From an uncultured Paracoccaceae bacterium (GTDB taxonomy: Bacteria; Pseudomonadota; Alphaproteobacteria; Rhodobacterales; Rhodobacteraceae), in assembly GCA_905182165.1 (NCBI GenBank), contig CAJJAK010000003.1:124001-188000 (forward strand): a DNA stretch of 64,000 nt, given 5' to 3'. The translations under genes and the position numbers were made by a program. The notes under the pieces are model-generated. The model worked only from the letters and a program-made list of their open reading frames with translations, had not been told where the DNA came from and made no database searches. This document shows, one piece after another, positions 10,840 through 21,809 of the stretch. Positions within the stretch are counted from its first letter, which is position 1. Each line of letters opens with the position of its first letter.

Positions 10840-13165
10840 GTGCCTTCATTTTCTACAACCTTAGAGACAGCAATACACACCTCTCTTGCTTTAGCAGCAG
10901 CTCGCAAGCACGAGCTTGCCACCTTAGAGCACTTATTGCTTGCATTATTAGATGAGCCAGAAGCCGCAAACGTCATGAAGGCCTGTAGCGTTGATTTAAA
11001 GATTTTACGCAAAAACTTATCACAATATTTAGATGAAGAACTTTCGTCTCTTGTATCGGAAACAAAAGAGTTTGATTCAACCCCAACTACTGCATTTCAA
11101 AGAGTAATCCAAAGAGCTGCGATTCATGTTCAGAGTAGTGGACGATCTGAAGTAACAGGGGCGAACGTATTAGTAGCGATTTTTGCTGAACGAGAAAGTA
11201 ATGCAGCTTATTTTTTACAGGAACAAGAAATGACCCGCTATGATGCTGTAAATTATATTGCACATGGTGTCGCGAAGGATCCATCTTTCAGTGAACAAAG
11301 ACCCATAACCGGGTCAGATGACATTGATGGGCAAGTTGAAAATCAAGAGAGTAAAGAAGAAATTCCCGAAAGTGCTTTGAGCAAATATTGCATTGATTTA
11401 AACGCAAAGGCCCTAGAGGGTGAAATAGATCCATTAATTGGAAGAACTCTAGAAGTAGAAAGATGCATACAGATTTTATGCCGCCGACGTAAAAACAATC
11501 CACTTCTAGTGGGGGATCCAGGAGTTGGCAAAACAGCCATCGCAGAGGGGCTAGCCTTCAAAATTGTTAATAAAAAAACTCCAACAATATTATCTAACAC
11601 TACAATATATTCATTGGATATGGGCGCGTTGTTGGCAGGCACAAGATATCGTGGTGACTTTGAAGAACGATTAAAAGCCGTTATGACAGAACTTGAAGAA
11701 AAATCCTGATATCATTTTATTTATTGACGAGATTCACACTATAATAGGCGCTGGTGCAACTAGTGGTGGCGCAATGGATGCATCAAACCTATTAAAACCG
11801 TCATTGCAAGGTGGTAAACTTCGTTGCATGGGCTCTACAACTTATAAAGAATTCAGGCAACACTTTGAAAAGGACCGAGCATTAGCGCGTAGATTTCAGA
11901 AAATTGATGTGATTGAACCTTCAATAGATGATTCAATTAAAATATTAAAAGGTTTAAAGCCCTACTTTGAAGAGCACCATAATGTTAAGTATTCTATTGA
12001 TGCTATAAAATCAGCTGTGGAATTAGCTTCAAGATATATTAACGATCGAAAGCTTCCAGATAAGGCTATAGATGTTATAGATGAAGCAGGTGCAGCGCAG
12101 CATTTATTGCCTGAGAATAAAAGGCGTCGCAATATAGGACAAAAAGAAATTGAAGCCGTGGTTGCGAAGATTGCTCGTATTCCACCTAAAAACGTGTCAA
12201 AAGATGATGCCGAAGTTTTACGTGATTTAGAAAGTAAATTGAAAACTGTAGTCTTTGGTCAAGATAAAGCAATTTCAGCCTTAGCGTCTGCCATTAAACT
12301 AAGCCGTGCAGGTCTGCGTGAACCTGAAAAACCAATTGGGAATTATTTATTTGCTGGCCCTACTGGCGTAGGGAAAACTGAAGTTGCTCGCCAACTAGCA
12401 GATACTCTGGGTATTGAACTTTTAAGGTTTGATATGTCTGAGTATATGGAAAAACACGCTGTATCCCGTCTTATTGGAGCACCACCAGGATATGTAGGGT
12501 TTGATCAAGGTGGTATGTTGACTGATGGAATTGATCAAAATCCACATTGTGTTCTTTTGTTAGATGAGATTGAAAAGGCTCACCCAGATGTTTTCAATAT
12601 ACTTTTACAAGTAATGGATTATGGCAAGTTAACCGATCATAATGGTCGTTCTGTAGATTTTCGAAATGTAATAATTATAATGACATCCAACGCAGGTGCA
12701 GCCGAACAAGCAAAAGCTGCTATTGGCTTTGGTAAATCATTGAGAGAAGATGAAGATACTATGGCAATCGAGAGAATATTCTCACCCGAGTTTAGAAATA
12801 GATTAGATTCTATTATAAGTTTCTCAACTCTACCAAAGGAAATAATAATACAAGTGGTTGATAAATTTGTTGTTCAGTTAGAGGCGCAGCTAATGGATCG
12901 TAATGTAGCGATTGAATTGAGCAAGACAGCAGCTGAGTGGTTAGGTAATAAGGGTTATGATACTCGTATGGGCGCTAGACCATTAGCGCGTGTAATCCAA
13001 GAGCACATCAAAAAACCTTTAGCAGAAGAGCTTTTATTTGGAAAACTGTCAAAAGGTGGATTAGTAAAAATTGGGATTAAGAATGGCAAAATCGACCTAA
13101 GAATAATAGAACCTGAGCATACCTTAATTAGTCGAAAAAAAGTACCACTTTTATCAGCAAAATAA
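10840..13165 (+). CDS. clpA: ATP-dependent Clp protease ATP-binding subunit ClpA, one frameshift
   Basis: An AAA+ unfoldase that feeds substrates, including ClpS-delivered N-degron proteins, to ClpP. The N-domain starts PSFSTTLETAIHTSLALAAA and has HELATLEHLLLAL. AAA module 1 has GDPGVGKTAIAEGLA (Walker A) and LDMGALLAGTRYRGDFEERL; module 2 has GPTGVGKTEVARQLA and LLLDEIEKAHPDVFNILLQV. The frame breaks at 11698-11702: GAAGAAAAATCCTGA has one A too many; removing it restores ELEENPDIILFIDEIHT. Repaired length is ~775 residues, normal. GTG start at 10840 after AAGGAAATTATAAA. The partner clpS lies at 33.4-33.8 kb. Likely sequencing error. Confidence 0.95.
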
Positions 13166-13168
13166 TTA

Positions 13169-15178
13169 TTACCTTTCTGTAAGTTTTATCTCAATTCGTC
13201 TATTTTGCTCTCGGGCTTTTTCTGAGTTTTCTTTGTTGACTGGTTGATATTCACCAAATCCTGTTGCAGCAAGCCTATAAGCCGGAACATTTAAAAATTC
13301 TTGCATATACAAAACGACTGATAAAGCTCTTGCTTGAGATAATTCCCAATTATTTTTGTATTTACCGCCTCTTATTTTCTTATCGTCTGTATGACCATCC
13401 ACACGCAAAATCCAATCAATATTGGAAGGTATCTTATCCGAAATTGATAAAATTAAATTTGCAATTTGTTTAATTTGTTTTTTGCCACCTTCTGATAAAA
13501 CAGCTTCACCAGAACTAAATAAGATTTCAGACGAAAATACAAACCTATCTCCAGATATTTTTACGCCTTCCTGCATTTCAAGTAATTTCCTTTCTCTACC
13601 AAAAAATTCTGATTTAAAATTTTCTAGTTTAGTATTTTTTTCTTGTAATAACTTCGCCTGCTCATCCAATAGTTTAGCATTATCGATTTCTAGTTTAGCT
13701 TTTGCTCTTTCTGAGTCTGCTTTAGCTTTTTCCACCTCTGCCTTTGCCTTTTCAATCTTAGCTTTTTCTTTTTCTTTCTGAGCAAGTTTTGCAAGTGCAA
13801 TATTTAAATTAGATCCAAATGTTAGAAGCTGCACGTTAGTATCACTTGCCTCTTCGGCCGCAGCGTCTAGCAAATCTTGTAAGGAGCCTAATTGTTTTTG
13901 AAGGGTGGCCACTTGCTGGATCAAAACTTCTGTTTCCAGCTGAGCTTCAGCTGATTTTTCTTTTTCCTTTGATAACAAATCTGCGGCAGAATTTAACAAA
14001 ATAGACTGCTGTTGCGATATAGTTAATTTAGCTTTGTTACTGTCTTGCAGTCTTAGCTTTTCAGCCAATGCTAATGTCAAACGCTCTTCTAGAGTCGCCT
14101 CAACTAAAGATGAGCTTTTTTTCAATTCACTAAACTCATTCTCACGCATGGATAACTCTGAAGTTATTTTTTCTAATTTCTCTTCTGTATTCCTGAGAAT
14201 TTAATAAAGCTTCAGTAAGGGTTTTATTCAAATCATTTTCACAGTTCGTGCCGCAGCCAATAATGTTAACGTATTTTCAGCTCTTTTTCGCTGTTCTTCT
14301 AATGCTAGAGCCATCGATGCAAGTTCAGCTGTACTATTTCTTAATTTTTCCCGCAAACTTTCTACAATTGCCATTTGAGTTAAGCGTTTCTTCTCTTCTG
14401 TTGATAACTTTTCTGATTTTTCATTCAGCTTTGATTGCAATATTTCTTTAGCTGCCAATTCAATTAATCGTCTCTTGTCCATTGCATCAAGATCTGAATT
14501 TAATTCACTAACTGATATCTCTAATTCAATCACTTCTGAATTTGTAGCGGCTATTGATGCCAAAGCGTCCTGAAGGCTTGAATCCATTTCAGAAATTTCC
14601 ATCTGTTTTTGGTTCAACAATAATTCCAAGGCATCAGCCTCAGCGGCTGCCAAACGCGCCTTCTCAGTCTCAAGATCCGTTTCCTCTCTCGCTTGCGATA
14701 AAGCAATCTGTAGAGCATCCTTTTTGGAAATCTCTATAGCCTTATCTGAAATTATCATTTCCAAACGTGTTGATAATTCATTTTTTTCAGAAAGCAATGC
14801 CGCAACCTGTGCTTCAAAATTATCAATATTTTCTGATTGCTCTCTTGTTTTTTGAGTTAATGTTGCAATTAAATTTGATTGCATTTCAGACTTTGAAGTT
14901 ACCTCTCCAAGACTGACGTCCAAATCTTTTATTGTACCTTCCAGGCTAAAAGATTTTTGTTGTTCCAAACCTAATGCTTCTGCCAAACTTGCCACTTGTT
15001 GGCTCAATGAGTTTAATTCCGAATCTTGGTTATTAATAGTATCTCGCAACATAAACTGTACTATCATAAAAATTGACATAAGGAAAAATAACATAAGTAA
15101 CAAAGCCGTCATGGCATCAACAAAACCAGGCCATATGGCGGTAGGTATATTATTTTTACTGCGCCTTGAGAGACTCAA
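13169..15178 (-). CDS. MotB/OmpA-like peptidoglycan-binding coiled-coil membrane protein, two frameshifts
   Basis: N-terminus: IWPGFVDAMTALLLMLFFLM with one membrane helix (about residues 15-45) whose D near the start of the helix resembles the proton-path Asp of MotB/ExbD. Then ~450 residues of coiled coil rich in Glu, Lys, Ala and Ser. C-terminus: an OmpA-like domain with FSSGEAVLSEGGKKQIKQIA, LRVDGHTDDKK, NWELSQARALSVVLYM and AATGFGEYQPV..N...AREQNRRIEI, the peptidoglycan (diaminopimelate)-binding motif. Two indels between 14150 and 14235 split it; repair gives about 670 residues. It overlaps the ExbB-like gene by 4 bp, so the two should form a proton-channel/wall-anchor complex. Its cellular task is not known to me. 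Confidence 0.85.
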
Positions 15179-16544
15179 AACTTAATCCTTTCTTGAACGA
15201 ATTGGGGTATCCTTTCCATCGCTAAGCTTTGATCAGATATTTTAATTGCCTCCAAAATTCGGCCAAGATCCTCTCTTAAGTCACCTATTGTCTCTCTATA
15301 GTTTAGAGGAAGCTCTTCTAAAGCTCTCAGCAAGTTAGCGTCTATATTTCGGAGGTTCATTCTTACCTCAGAATTATCACTTTCCATTAATAAGCGTTCT
15401 AACAACTTTTCCTGCCCACTAACTAATGTTGTTAATGCATCCAAGCTTTTTGCGTATTGAGAAGTTTGCTCACCATCATTATCATCAGAATTATCTGCAA
15501 TTATCCGAAGTGTAGTAATTAAATCATCCATCTTTTGATCAGAATTTAACCGAGCTTCATCAGCTTTGCTTAGAGATGTTTGCTCACCATCATTATCATC
15601 AGAATTATCTGCAATTATCCGAAGTGTAGTAATTAAATCATCCATCTTTTGATCAGAATTTAACCGAGCTTCATCAGCTTTGCTTAGAGATGTCTCTAAC
15701 GTCTGTAGTGCTGAGGCCACCTTATTCAAAGCATCACTAATTTGATCACCCATCTGATCAAGAACCTCATCAAGAATCCCATTCGAAGATTGAGGCCCTC
15801 CATCACTGTCGACACTTGCCAAATTAACTCTTGTGATGGAGGAAAGCCAATCTTCTAATTGACGATAAAATCGATTTTGACCATGGCTAGCAAATAACTC
15901 AAGAACACCAACAACAAGAGATCCAGCCAGACCTAACAAAGATGAGGCGAATGCTGTTCCCATTCCCCCAAGTTGATTTTCAAGACCCGTCATCAAACGT
16001 CCAAAAACCTCAACACTGCCTTCGTTCTCCGATGGATTTAGGCTTCTGATTGTTTCCACAACGGCAGGCACAGTTGTAGCCAAACCGTAAAATGTCCCTA
16101 AGAGTCCTAGAAATATTAAAAGGTTATTTATGTATCGAGTAATCTCCCTGGCTTCATCAATTCTTGATGCAACCGATTCCATTATTGAATGTGAAGCAGC
16201 AGTTCCTATCTTCATTTTGGACTGTCTGATTCTCATTAAAGAAACGAGAGAACTCAATAATCGAGGCGGGTTTCCCGCAAAACTACCATCCGCATTGTGA
16301 ACCTTTTCAACCAACTTATAGACGAAATTAGTGCAAAAACCTGCATAAAACATGCTAATACACCAATGCCAAATACACCTATAATAAAGCCATTTAGATA
16401 TATATTTGCTTCATAAATAGAGATCAACAAATCTTGTGCCAAATATCCACCAACCCCTATTAAGGCAGAAATTGCTAACATAACTACAATTTGCCTAATT
16501 GGCTGCGTGAACTGACGAGTTGCCTCAACTTCTATCATGACCAT
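15175..16544 (-). CDS. MotA/TolQ/ExbB-like proton channel protein, one frameshift
   Basis: A polytopic inner-membrane protein. Visible membrane segments are IRQIVVMLAISALIGVGGYL, LNGFIIGVFGIGVLACFMQV, INNLLIFLGLLGTFYGLATT and a fourth MGTAFASSLLGLAGSLVVGV. The third and fourth carry the LGLLGTFYGL and GTAF.SSLLGL signatures of the MotA/TolQ/ExbB family. The C-terminal ~200 residues are acidic and helical, with an exact 38-residue duplication. One base is missing near 16290 (SWLKRF must join VEKVHNADG). Start ATG at 16544 or the internal ATG at 16538. The stop overlaps the start of the MotB/OmpA-like gene, implying translational coupling and a joint complex. Confidence 0.85.
15464..15693 (-). 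repeat. 114-bp exact tandem duplication inside the ExbB-like gene
   Basis: Two consecutive copies of a 114-bp unit begin at 15464 and 15578 and appear identical by eye; identity continues about 12 bp into a third unit (GCTTAGAGATGT) before diverging. The unit is 38 codons, in frame, encoding SLSKADEARLNSDQKMDDLI then TTLRIIADNSDDNDGEQT. It lies in the predicted coiled-coil C-terminal region. Exact identity implies a recent duplication or, alternatively, an assembly duplication. Confidence 0.95.
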
Positions 16545-16687
16545 CTGTTTTCCCTAAGTTTATAAATAATATTAGAACTTTAAAGCTTTATTTTTATAGA
16601 TCAAACTTCAACATTCAAAATCCATATAACAGATAATTTTCAATAAATAAACAAACGCTATATTAAAAATAACTAGATAATTATAAA

Positions 16688-17050
16688 TTATAGTGGCCGA
16701 ATTTTTGGTACAACACTTTTAAAAATAGGAACCGTACTTCCCATTATATAAACTCGTGTCGTCTTTTTCTTTTTCACTGTAATTTTTTTCAATTTATAAA
16801 CTGTAGGATTTTGTACAGATAGTATTTTATTTTCTATTCGGTAAACTGGGCGGAGTGATATTATTAAAGGTGAATCTTCAGCTTGTCCCTTTTTAAAAAA
16901 TTCCGTCATACTAATTTGAGAGTTTTCAAACATTCTTTTTGGTGGGACAATTGAAGTTAAAACAGTTTGTCCAACCGCAACGTTCGATGTACAAAAAGCT
17001 AAACAAAATATAAAAATATAAACTCGTTTATTAATTAGATAATTTATCAT
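16688..17050 (-). CDS. Small exported protein of unknown function
   Basis: A 120-residue protein I do not recognise. Residues 1-27 look like a signal peptide: NKRVYIFIFCLAFCTSNVAV, ending VAVGQ. The mature part is basic, with a KKITVKKKKTTRVYIMG stretch and a terminal VVPKIRPL. No cysteine pairs or lipobox are present in the mature part. Its ATG overlaps the tyrC stop (ATGA-type overlap, 17047-17050), which suggests translation coupled to tyrC. A periplasmic or envelope location is inferred from the signal peptide only. Confidence 0.6.
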   Translation of the reverse strand: MINYLINKRVYIFIFCLAFCTSNVAVGQTVLTSIVPPKRMFENSQISMTEFFKKGQAEDSPLIISLRPVYRIENKILSVQNPTVYKLKKITVKKKKTTRVYIMGSTVPIFKSVVPKIRPL

Positions 17051-17982
17051 TTTTTTTCTGTAACTTCTGCAGAATCTCTTCGCCCAAAATCGGGTGAATC
17101 TGTATCTTGCCCAGCATCAACTATGCCACGTCGAATCTTTCTTGTTCGGGAAAAGTATTCATGTAAAAATTCCCCATCACCTTTTCTGATAGCCCGTTGT
17201 AGAGAAAATAGTTCCTCCGTAAATCTTCCTAAAATTTCTAATGTTGCTTCCTTATTATGTAAAAAAACATCTCGCCACATTGTTGGATCCGAAGCAGCAA
17301 TTCGAGTAAAATCGCGAAATCCAGCCGCCGAATAATTAACCACTTCTGAGTTAGTCACTCGTCTCAAATCATCTGCGACACCTACCATGGTGTAGGCAAT
17401 TAAGTGAGGAGAATGTGATGTTACAGCTAAAACTAAATCATGATGTTTGGCATCCATGGTATCAACACGAGCCCCCAGCCTTTGCCACATTTCAGTTAAT
17501 TTAGACAAGGCAACTTCATCAGTATTAGGAAGTGGCGTTAGCAAGCACCAACGATCTTTAAACAATTCTGCAAAACCTGATTCTGGACCAGACCTTTCAG
17601 TTCCCGCAACAGGGTGCCCTGGAATAAAGTGAACTGAACTTGGTAAATGAGGTTTGATTAATGAAATGACAGCTTTTTTGACTGAACCAACATCTGTTAA
17701 AGTTGCTCCATCTTTCAAGGACGATGAAATTTCTTTTGCAATATCACCCATAACGCCTACTGGTGTGGAAATAATCACTAAATCTGCCCCTAGTACAGCT
17801 TCCGCAGCACTATCACAGATTTCATCAATGATATTTAATTCTAATGCTTTTTTTCTCGTATTACTCGTTTTGGCGTGTCCAGAAATAGTAACACAAAGAC
17901 CATGTTTTTTTAAACCATGACCTATTGAACTTGCAATCAAGCCTAACCCAATTAGTGCAACCTTCTTGTACAATATAGTCAT
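17047..17982 (-). CDS. tyrC: Prephenate/arogenate dehydrogenase
   Basis: A 311-residue NAD(P)-dependent enzyme of tyrosine synthesis (cyclohexadienyl dehydrogenase group). The N-terminal Rossmann loop is GLGLIASSIGHGL (13-25). The catalytic domain shows DVGSVKKAV, HFIPGHPVAGTERSGPE and VLAVTSHSPHLIAY, the last two with the histidines that bind and deprotonate the substrate. TyrC-type enzymes usually prefer arogenate or accept both; sequence alone does not decide. Intact. The downstream small exported protein overlaps its stop. PheA (41.8 kb) and an aromatic-type aminotransferase (28 kb) complete this branch. Confidence 0.93.
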   Translation of the reverse strand: MTILYKKVALIGLGLIASSIGHGLKKHGLCVTISGHAKTSNTRKKALELNIIDEICDSAAEAVLGADLVIISTPVGVMGDIAKEISSSLKDGATLTDVGSVKKAVISLIKPHLPSSVHFIPGHPVAGTERSGPESGFAELFKDRWCLLTPLPNTDEVALSKLTEMWQRLGARVDTMDAKHHDLVLAVTSHSPHLIAYTMVGVADDLRRVTNSEVVNYSAAGFRDFTRIAASDPTMWRDVFLHNKEATLEILGRFTEELFSLQRAIRKGDGEFLHEYFSRTRKIRRGIVDAGQDTDSPDFGRRDSAEVTEKK

Positions 17983-18131
17983 ATTTAAATGTTCTTTTCA
18001 CTCTGGTCTTTTTTAATAAAATTAAAGCACTTAAAAAGTATGTAACAATACATTTATCCTATACCAAAATAATAATTAAAAAATTTATTCGCTTGCCTTA
18101 AACAATTTAGGACGAAACTTCCATATATTTA

Positions 18132-20334
18132 TCAAAAAAATGTTTGAGGGTCTATATCAATTGACAATCGAACATTGCCAGGCAATTTAAACTGATTAAC
18201 CCATGAAAGCAAAGCCTTTTGAAAATCTTTTACTTTCGCAGCCTTTACTAACAACCTAATTCTATGCCTACCCCTGATCCGTGAGATTGGCGCAGGAGCT
18301 GGACCATAAACTACCGCATCAATTTTTTTCAATGGTTCAATTTTAATTGCCATATCATTTGCAATTTTTGTTACTTGGCTTAAATGCAATCCAGAAACAA
18401 CAATACCAGCCATTCGCCCAAAGGGGGGAACTCCCGCTTGTTTACGTTGTGCTGCTTCTGAAGCCCAAAACTCTTCTTCATCACCAGTTAATATAGCCTT
18501 CATTACTGGATGCTCAGGTTGATATGTTTGTAAAAGTGCCAAACCTTTTTTATTTGCTCGACCCGCTCTGCCTGACACTTGTTTTATTAGCTGGAACGTT
18601 TTCTCAGCAGCCCTCAAATCTCCTCCTTGCAAACCTAAATCTGCATCAATCACACCAACCAATGATAATAAAGGGAAGTTATGTCCTTTAGCTACTAACT
18701 GCGTGCCAATAATTATATCGACATCACCGTTTGCAATTTTATTTATTAATTTTGTCATCGTTTTTGAAGAACCAATTAAGTCAGATGATAAAATAGCTAA
18801 TTTGGCACCAGGAAAAGCTTCTGAAGCTTCCTCAGCAAGCCTTTCTACTCCTGGCCCAATAGGATTAAAAGAATCTGACACTCCACAATTTGGGCAAAGC
18901 TCTAAAACACTTTTAGTATCACCACATTGATGGCACATCAGCTTTTCTTTAAAGCTATGCAACACCATTCTAGCATCACATTTCTCACAGCCGACCTGAA
19001 GACCACATACTTTACACATAGTTATCGGGGCATAACCCCTTCTATTAATAAATAATAAGGATTGCTCAGCTCGACCTAAGTTTGAATTTATAGCTTTAAT
19101 CAATTTTTGTGAAATCCATTTATCAGAAGGTAAGGCCTCTTCTCTCATATCTATAAATGAAATTTTTGGTAATTCAGATACGCCATATCTATTTTGTAAG
19201 TTTAATCTCTTATATTTGCCAATACTAGCATTGACCCAAGTTTCTAAGGATGGTGTTGCTGAGGCTAGGATTACTACCGCTGAATTCAAAGATGCCCTAA
19301 GGACAGCCATATCTCGAGCATTATATAAGATTCCATCTTCCTGCTTATAAGAAGAATCATGTTCTTCATCTACAACGATCAAACCTAAATCTTTAAAAGG
19401 CAAATAAAGAGCTGACCGTGCGCCAACAATTAATTCAGCATTGCCAGAGGCAACCATTTGCCAGCACCGATTCTTTTCAGTTTTTGTAATACCTGAATGC
19501 CATTCTGCCGGCTTACAGCCGAAACGCTCCTGAACCCGATCTATAAATGCAGAAGTAAGGGCAATCTCAGGTAAAAGAACTAATACTTGACGCCCCTTTC
19601 TTAAAGCTTCCGCAACTGCTTCAAGATAAACTTCAGTTTTCCCTGAGCCAGTAACACCTTTTAATAAAGTAGTACCATAATTTCCTTCTCGTACTGATAG
19701 TTTCAATTTTTCAGCTGCTTCCAACTGTTCTTTTGATAGGTTCTTTTTTAAATATTAATCAATAATTTTGAATACGACAAGTCTACAGGAATCGATTCCT
19801 CTATAATAATTCGATTTTTTATTAAGCCTCTGATAACAGATGCGGAGGCCCCAGAGAGCACGCTTAATTCACTTAATGAAAAACTTTTACCTGGATTCTG
19901 CTCAAGAAAATCAATGGTTAACGATCTTGCCATAGTCTTCCTTATACATTGTGACATGTAATTTTGGTGCAAATAGTAAATGTTTTTATTAGTTTGTTTG
20001 TAATTCAAAGTATTACCCCGAAGTGCCAACTTTAACATTCCAGAAAGTGGCGAAAGGGTATAATCAGAAACACGGCATAAAAAACTTTTCATCTCTTTAC
20101 GCATTGGAGTAATATCTAAAACGCGATTAATTTTTTTAATTTTTGAAACATCAATCCACCAATCCCTGTTGACCAAATACAACCTAAAACTTTGCGAGGA
20201 CCCAAATTTACCTCAACAAAGTTTCCCAAATTAACTCCACCCTTAGGAGAGTAATAGTCTAAGATACGATTAACAGGTTCAGTAGTTAGTACCCCCACTA
20301 ATTCGCCCTCAAGAAAAGAATATTTTTTATCCAT
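18132..20334 (-). CDS. priA: Primosomal protein N' (PriA helicase), two frameshifts
   Basis: Replication-restart 3'-5' helicase. The N-terminal 3'BD reads [19 protein letters not shown]. After a one-base shift near 20172 it continues [20 protein letters not shown], then the winged-helix part; after a second shift near 19740 in an A run it continues [16 protein letters not shown]. The helicase core has [14 protein letters not shown] (Walker A), [11 protein letters not shown] (DEEH box), INRRGYAP, then eight zinc-binding cysteines in four CxxC-type pairs (CKVCG, CEKC, CHQCG, CPNCG) and SGRAGR. It ends DPQTFF as usual. Repaired length ~730 residues, normal. Divergent from fsa. Likely sequencing errors, since the helicase core is pristine. 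Confidence 0.93.
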
Positions 20335-20429
20335 TTAACTCACAATTTTATAGGGTATGCTATCTAAAGCATTTGTTATATATAAGGACATTTAAAAAAT
20401 TTATCAATATTTTTAAAATAGGAAAAAAA

Positions 20430-21083
20430 ATGAAATTTTTTGTAGATACAGCAGATATTGCCGCAATTTCTGAACTAAACGAAATGGGTATGGTAGATGG
20501 GGTAACAACAAATCCGTCGTTGATAATGAAATCTGGTCGTGACATTTTAGAAGTCACAAAAGAGATCTGCTCTATTGTTGACGGACCAGTTAGTGCAGAA
20601 GTTGTCGGAACCGATGCTGACACAATGATAGCTGAGGGACAAAAATTAGCAAAAATTGCACCAAACATTGCAGTAAAGGTTCCTTTAACTTGGGCAGGAT
20701 TGAAAACTTGCAAAACATTAACAGAAGAAGGTCACATGGTTAATGTTACCCTTTGTTTTAGTGCAAACCAAGCGCTATTGGCCGCAAAAGCTGGTGCAAC
20801 ATTCATTTCACCCTTTATTGGTAGATTAGACGACATTAATATAGATGGAATGGATTTAATATCAGAAATTAGACAAATTTATGATAATTTTGACTTCAAA
20901 ACAGAAATATTAGGTGCCTCAATTCGTACAGTTAATCATGTAACACAATGTGCATTAATTGGTGCTGATGTTATAACCGCTCCACCCAATGTTTTAAAAA
21001 TGTTAGCTGAGCATCCATTAACAACAAAAGGGCTTGAAATATTTATGGAAGACTGGGCAAAAACTGGGCAAAAAATAATTTAA
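20430..21083 (+). CDS. fsa: Transaldolase / fructose-6-phosphate aldolase family protein
   Basis: A 217-residue small-type transaldolase. [20 protein letters not shown] and GVTTNPSLI are diagnostic, and the Schiff-base lysine is K83 in [13 protein letters not shown]. Substrate contacts include [14 protein letters not shown] and [13 protein letters not shown] at 20430 follows AGGAAAAAAA and gives the standard N-terminus. Members of this subfamily act either as transaldolases in the pentose phosphate pathway or as fructose-6-phosphate aldolases; alphaproteobacterial ones are usually called transaldolase. Divergent from priA by 95 bp and followed by DUF484 and xerC. Intact. Confidence 0.92.
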   Translation: MKFFVDTADIAAISELNEMGMVDGVTTNPSLIMKSGRDILEVTKEICSIVDGPVSAEVVGTDADTMIAEGQKLAKIAPNIAVKVPLTWAGLKTCKTLTEEGHMVNVTLCFSANQALLAAKAGATFISPFIGRLDDINIDGMDLISEIRQIYDNFDFKTEILGASIRTVNHVTQCALIGADVITAPPNVLKMLAEHPLTTKGLEIFMEDWAKTGQKII

Positions 21084-21097
21084 ACCTTGGAAAAAAA

Positions 21098-21809
21098 ATG
21101 AATGATGTAAAAAAATCAACCTGAGAAATTAAAAGAAATAATCCTAACAAACCCTAATATAATATTAGAAGACCCCGAACTTATGGATGCACTTCTTAAT
21201 GCGCAAAGTAATTTGCGAGGAGATAATATAGTTGATCTTCGTGGCGCAGCTATGAAGCAGCTAGAGAGAAGGCTAGAAAAAGTTGAAAATACACATAATG
21301 ATGTGATTGCTATGGCTTACGAAAACCTATCTGGTGCAAGTCAAATACAGCGAGCAATATTAAAGCTCTTAGAGCCCAATGACTTTCCAAGTTTCATAAA
21401 GAGATTGTCAAAAGAAGTTAAAGAAATATTAAATGTTGAACATATTGGTCTTATATTGGAGACAAATGCCGCCAGCGAAAACCTAACATTACTAAAAAGT
21501 TTAAATCCAATAACAATCGTGGTTGGTGAAAATACTATTAAAGATTATTTATCAAATTCAGGGCATTTTCCTTCACAAACGGTAACATTAAGGTCAAATG
21601 TAAACACATCTCATCAATTCTATGAAAATAATCAGCAGATAATATCGTCTGAAGCATTATTAATGTTAAATTTTGAAAGCGTTAATGTTAAGGGCCTTTT
21701 AATATTAGGTTCTCAGAAAAAGGAAAAGTTCACTACTGGTCAAGGAACTGAATTATTAACATTTTTTGCCAATGTTTTTGAAAGAACTTTGGCCCGTTGG
21801 TTGATTTGA
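21098..21809 (+). CDS. DUF484 family protein, one frameshift near its start
   Basis: ATG at 21098 reads MNDVKKS then stops; removing one base around the A7 run at 21107-21114 restores MNDVKKQPEKLKEIILTNP followed by NIILEDPELMDALLNA. The rest (about 230 residues) has the family architecture: a short N-terminal helix-loop, a coiled coil (KQLERRLEKVENTHNDVIAM) and a GAF-like domain ending FFANVFERTLARWL. Function is unknown, but it regularly sits directly before xerC in proteobacteria. It overlaps xerC by about 12 bp, pointing to co-translation. Probable sequencing error at the homopolymer. Confidence 0.83.

Noticed and set aside
13422..13781. 119-codon plus-strand frame
   Set aside because: It is the antisense shadow of the Lys/Ala/Glu coiled coil of the MotB/OmpA-like gene.
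15464..15693. CRISPR or IS-related repeat
   Set aside because: Only two abutting copies, in frame inside a gene, without spacers or terminal inverted repeats.
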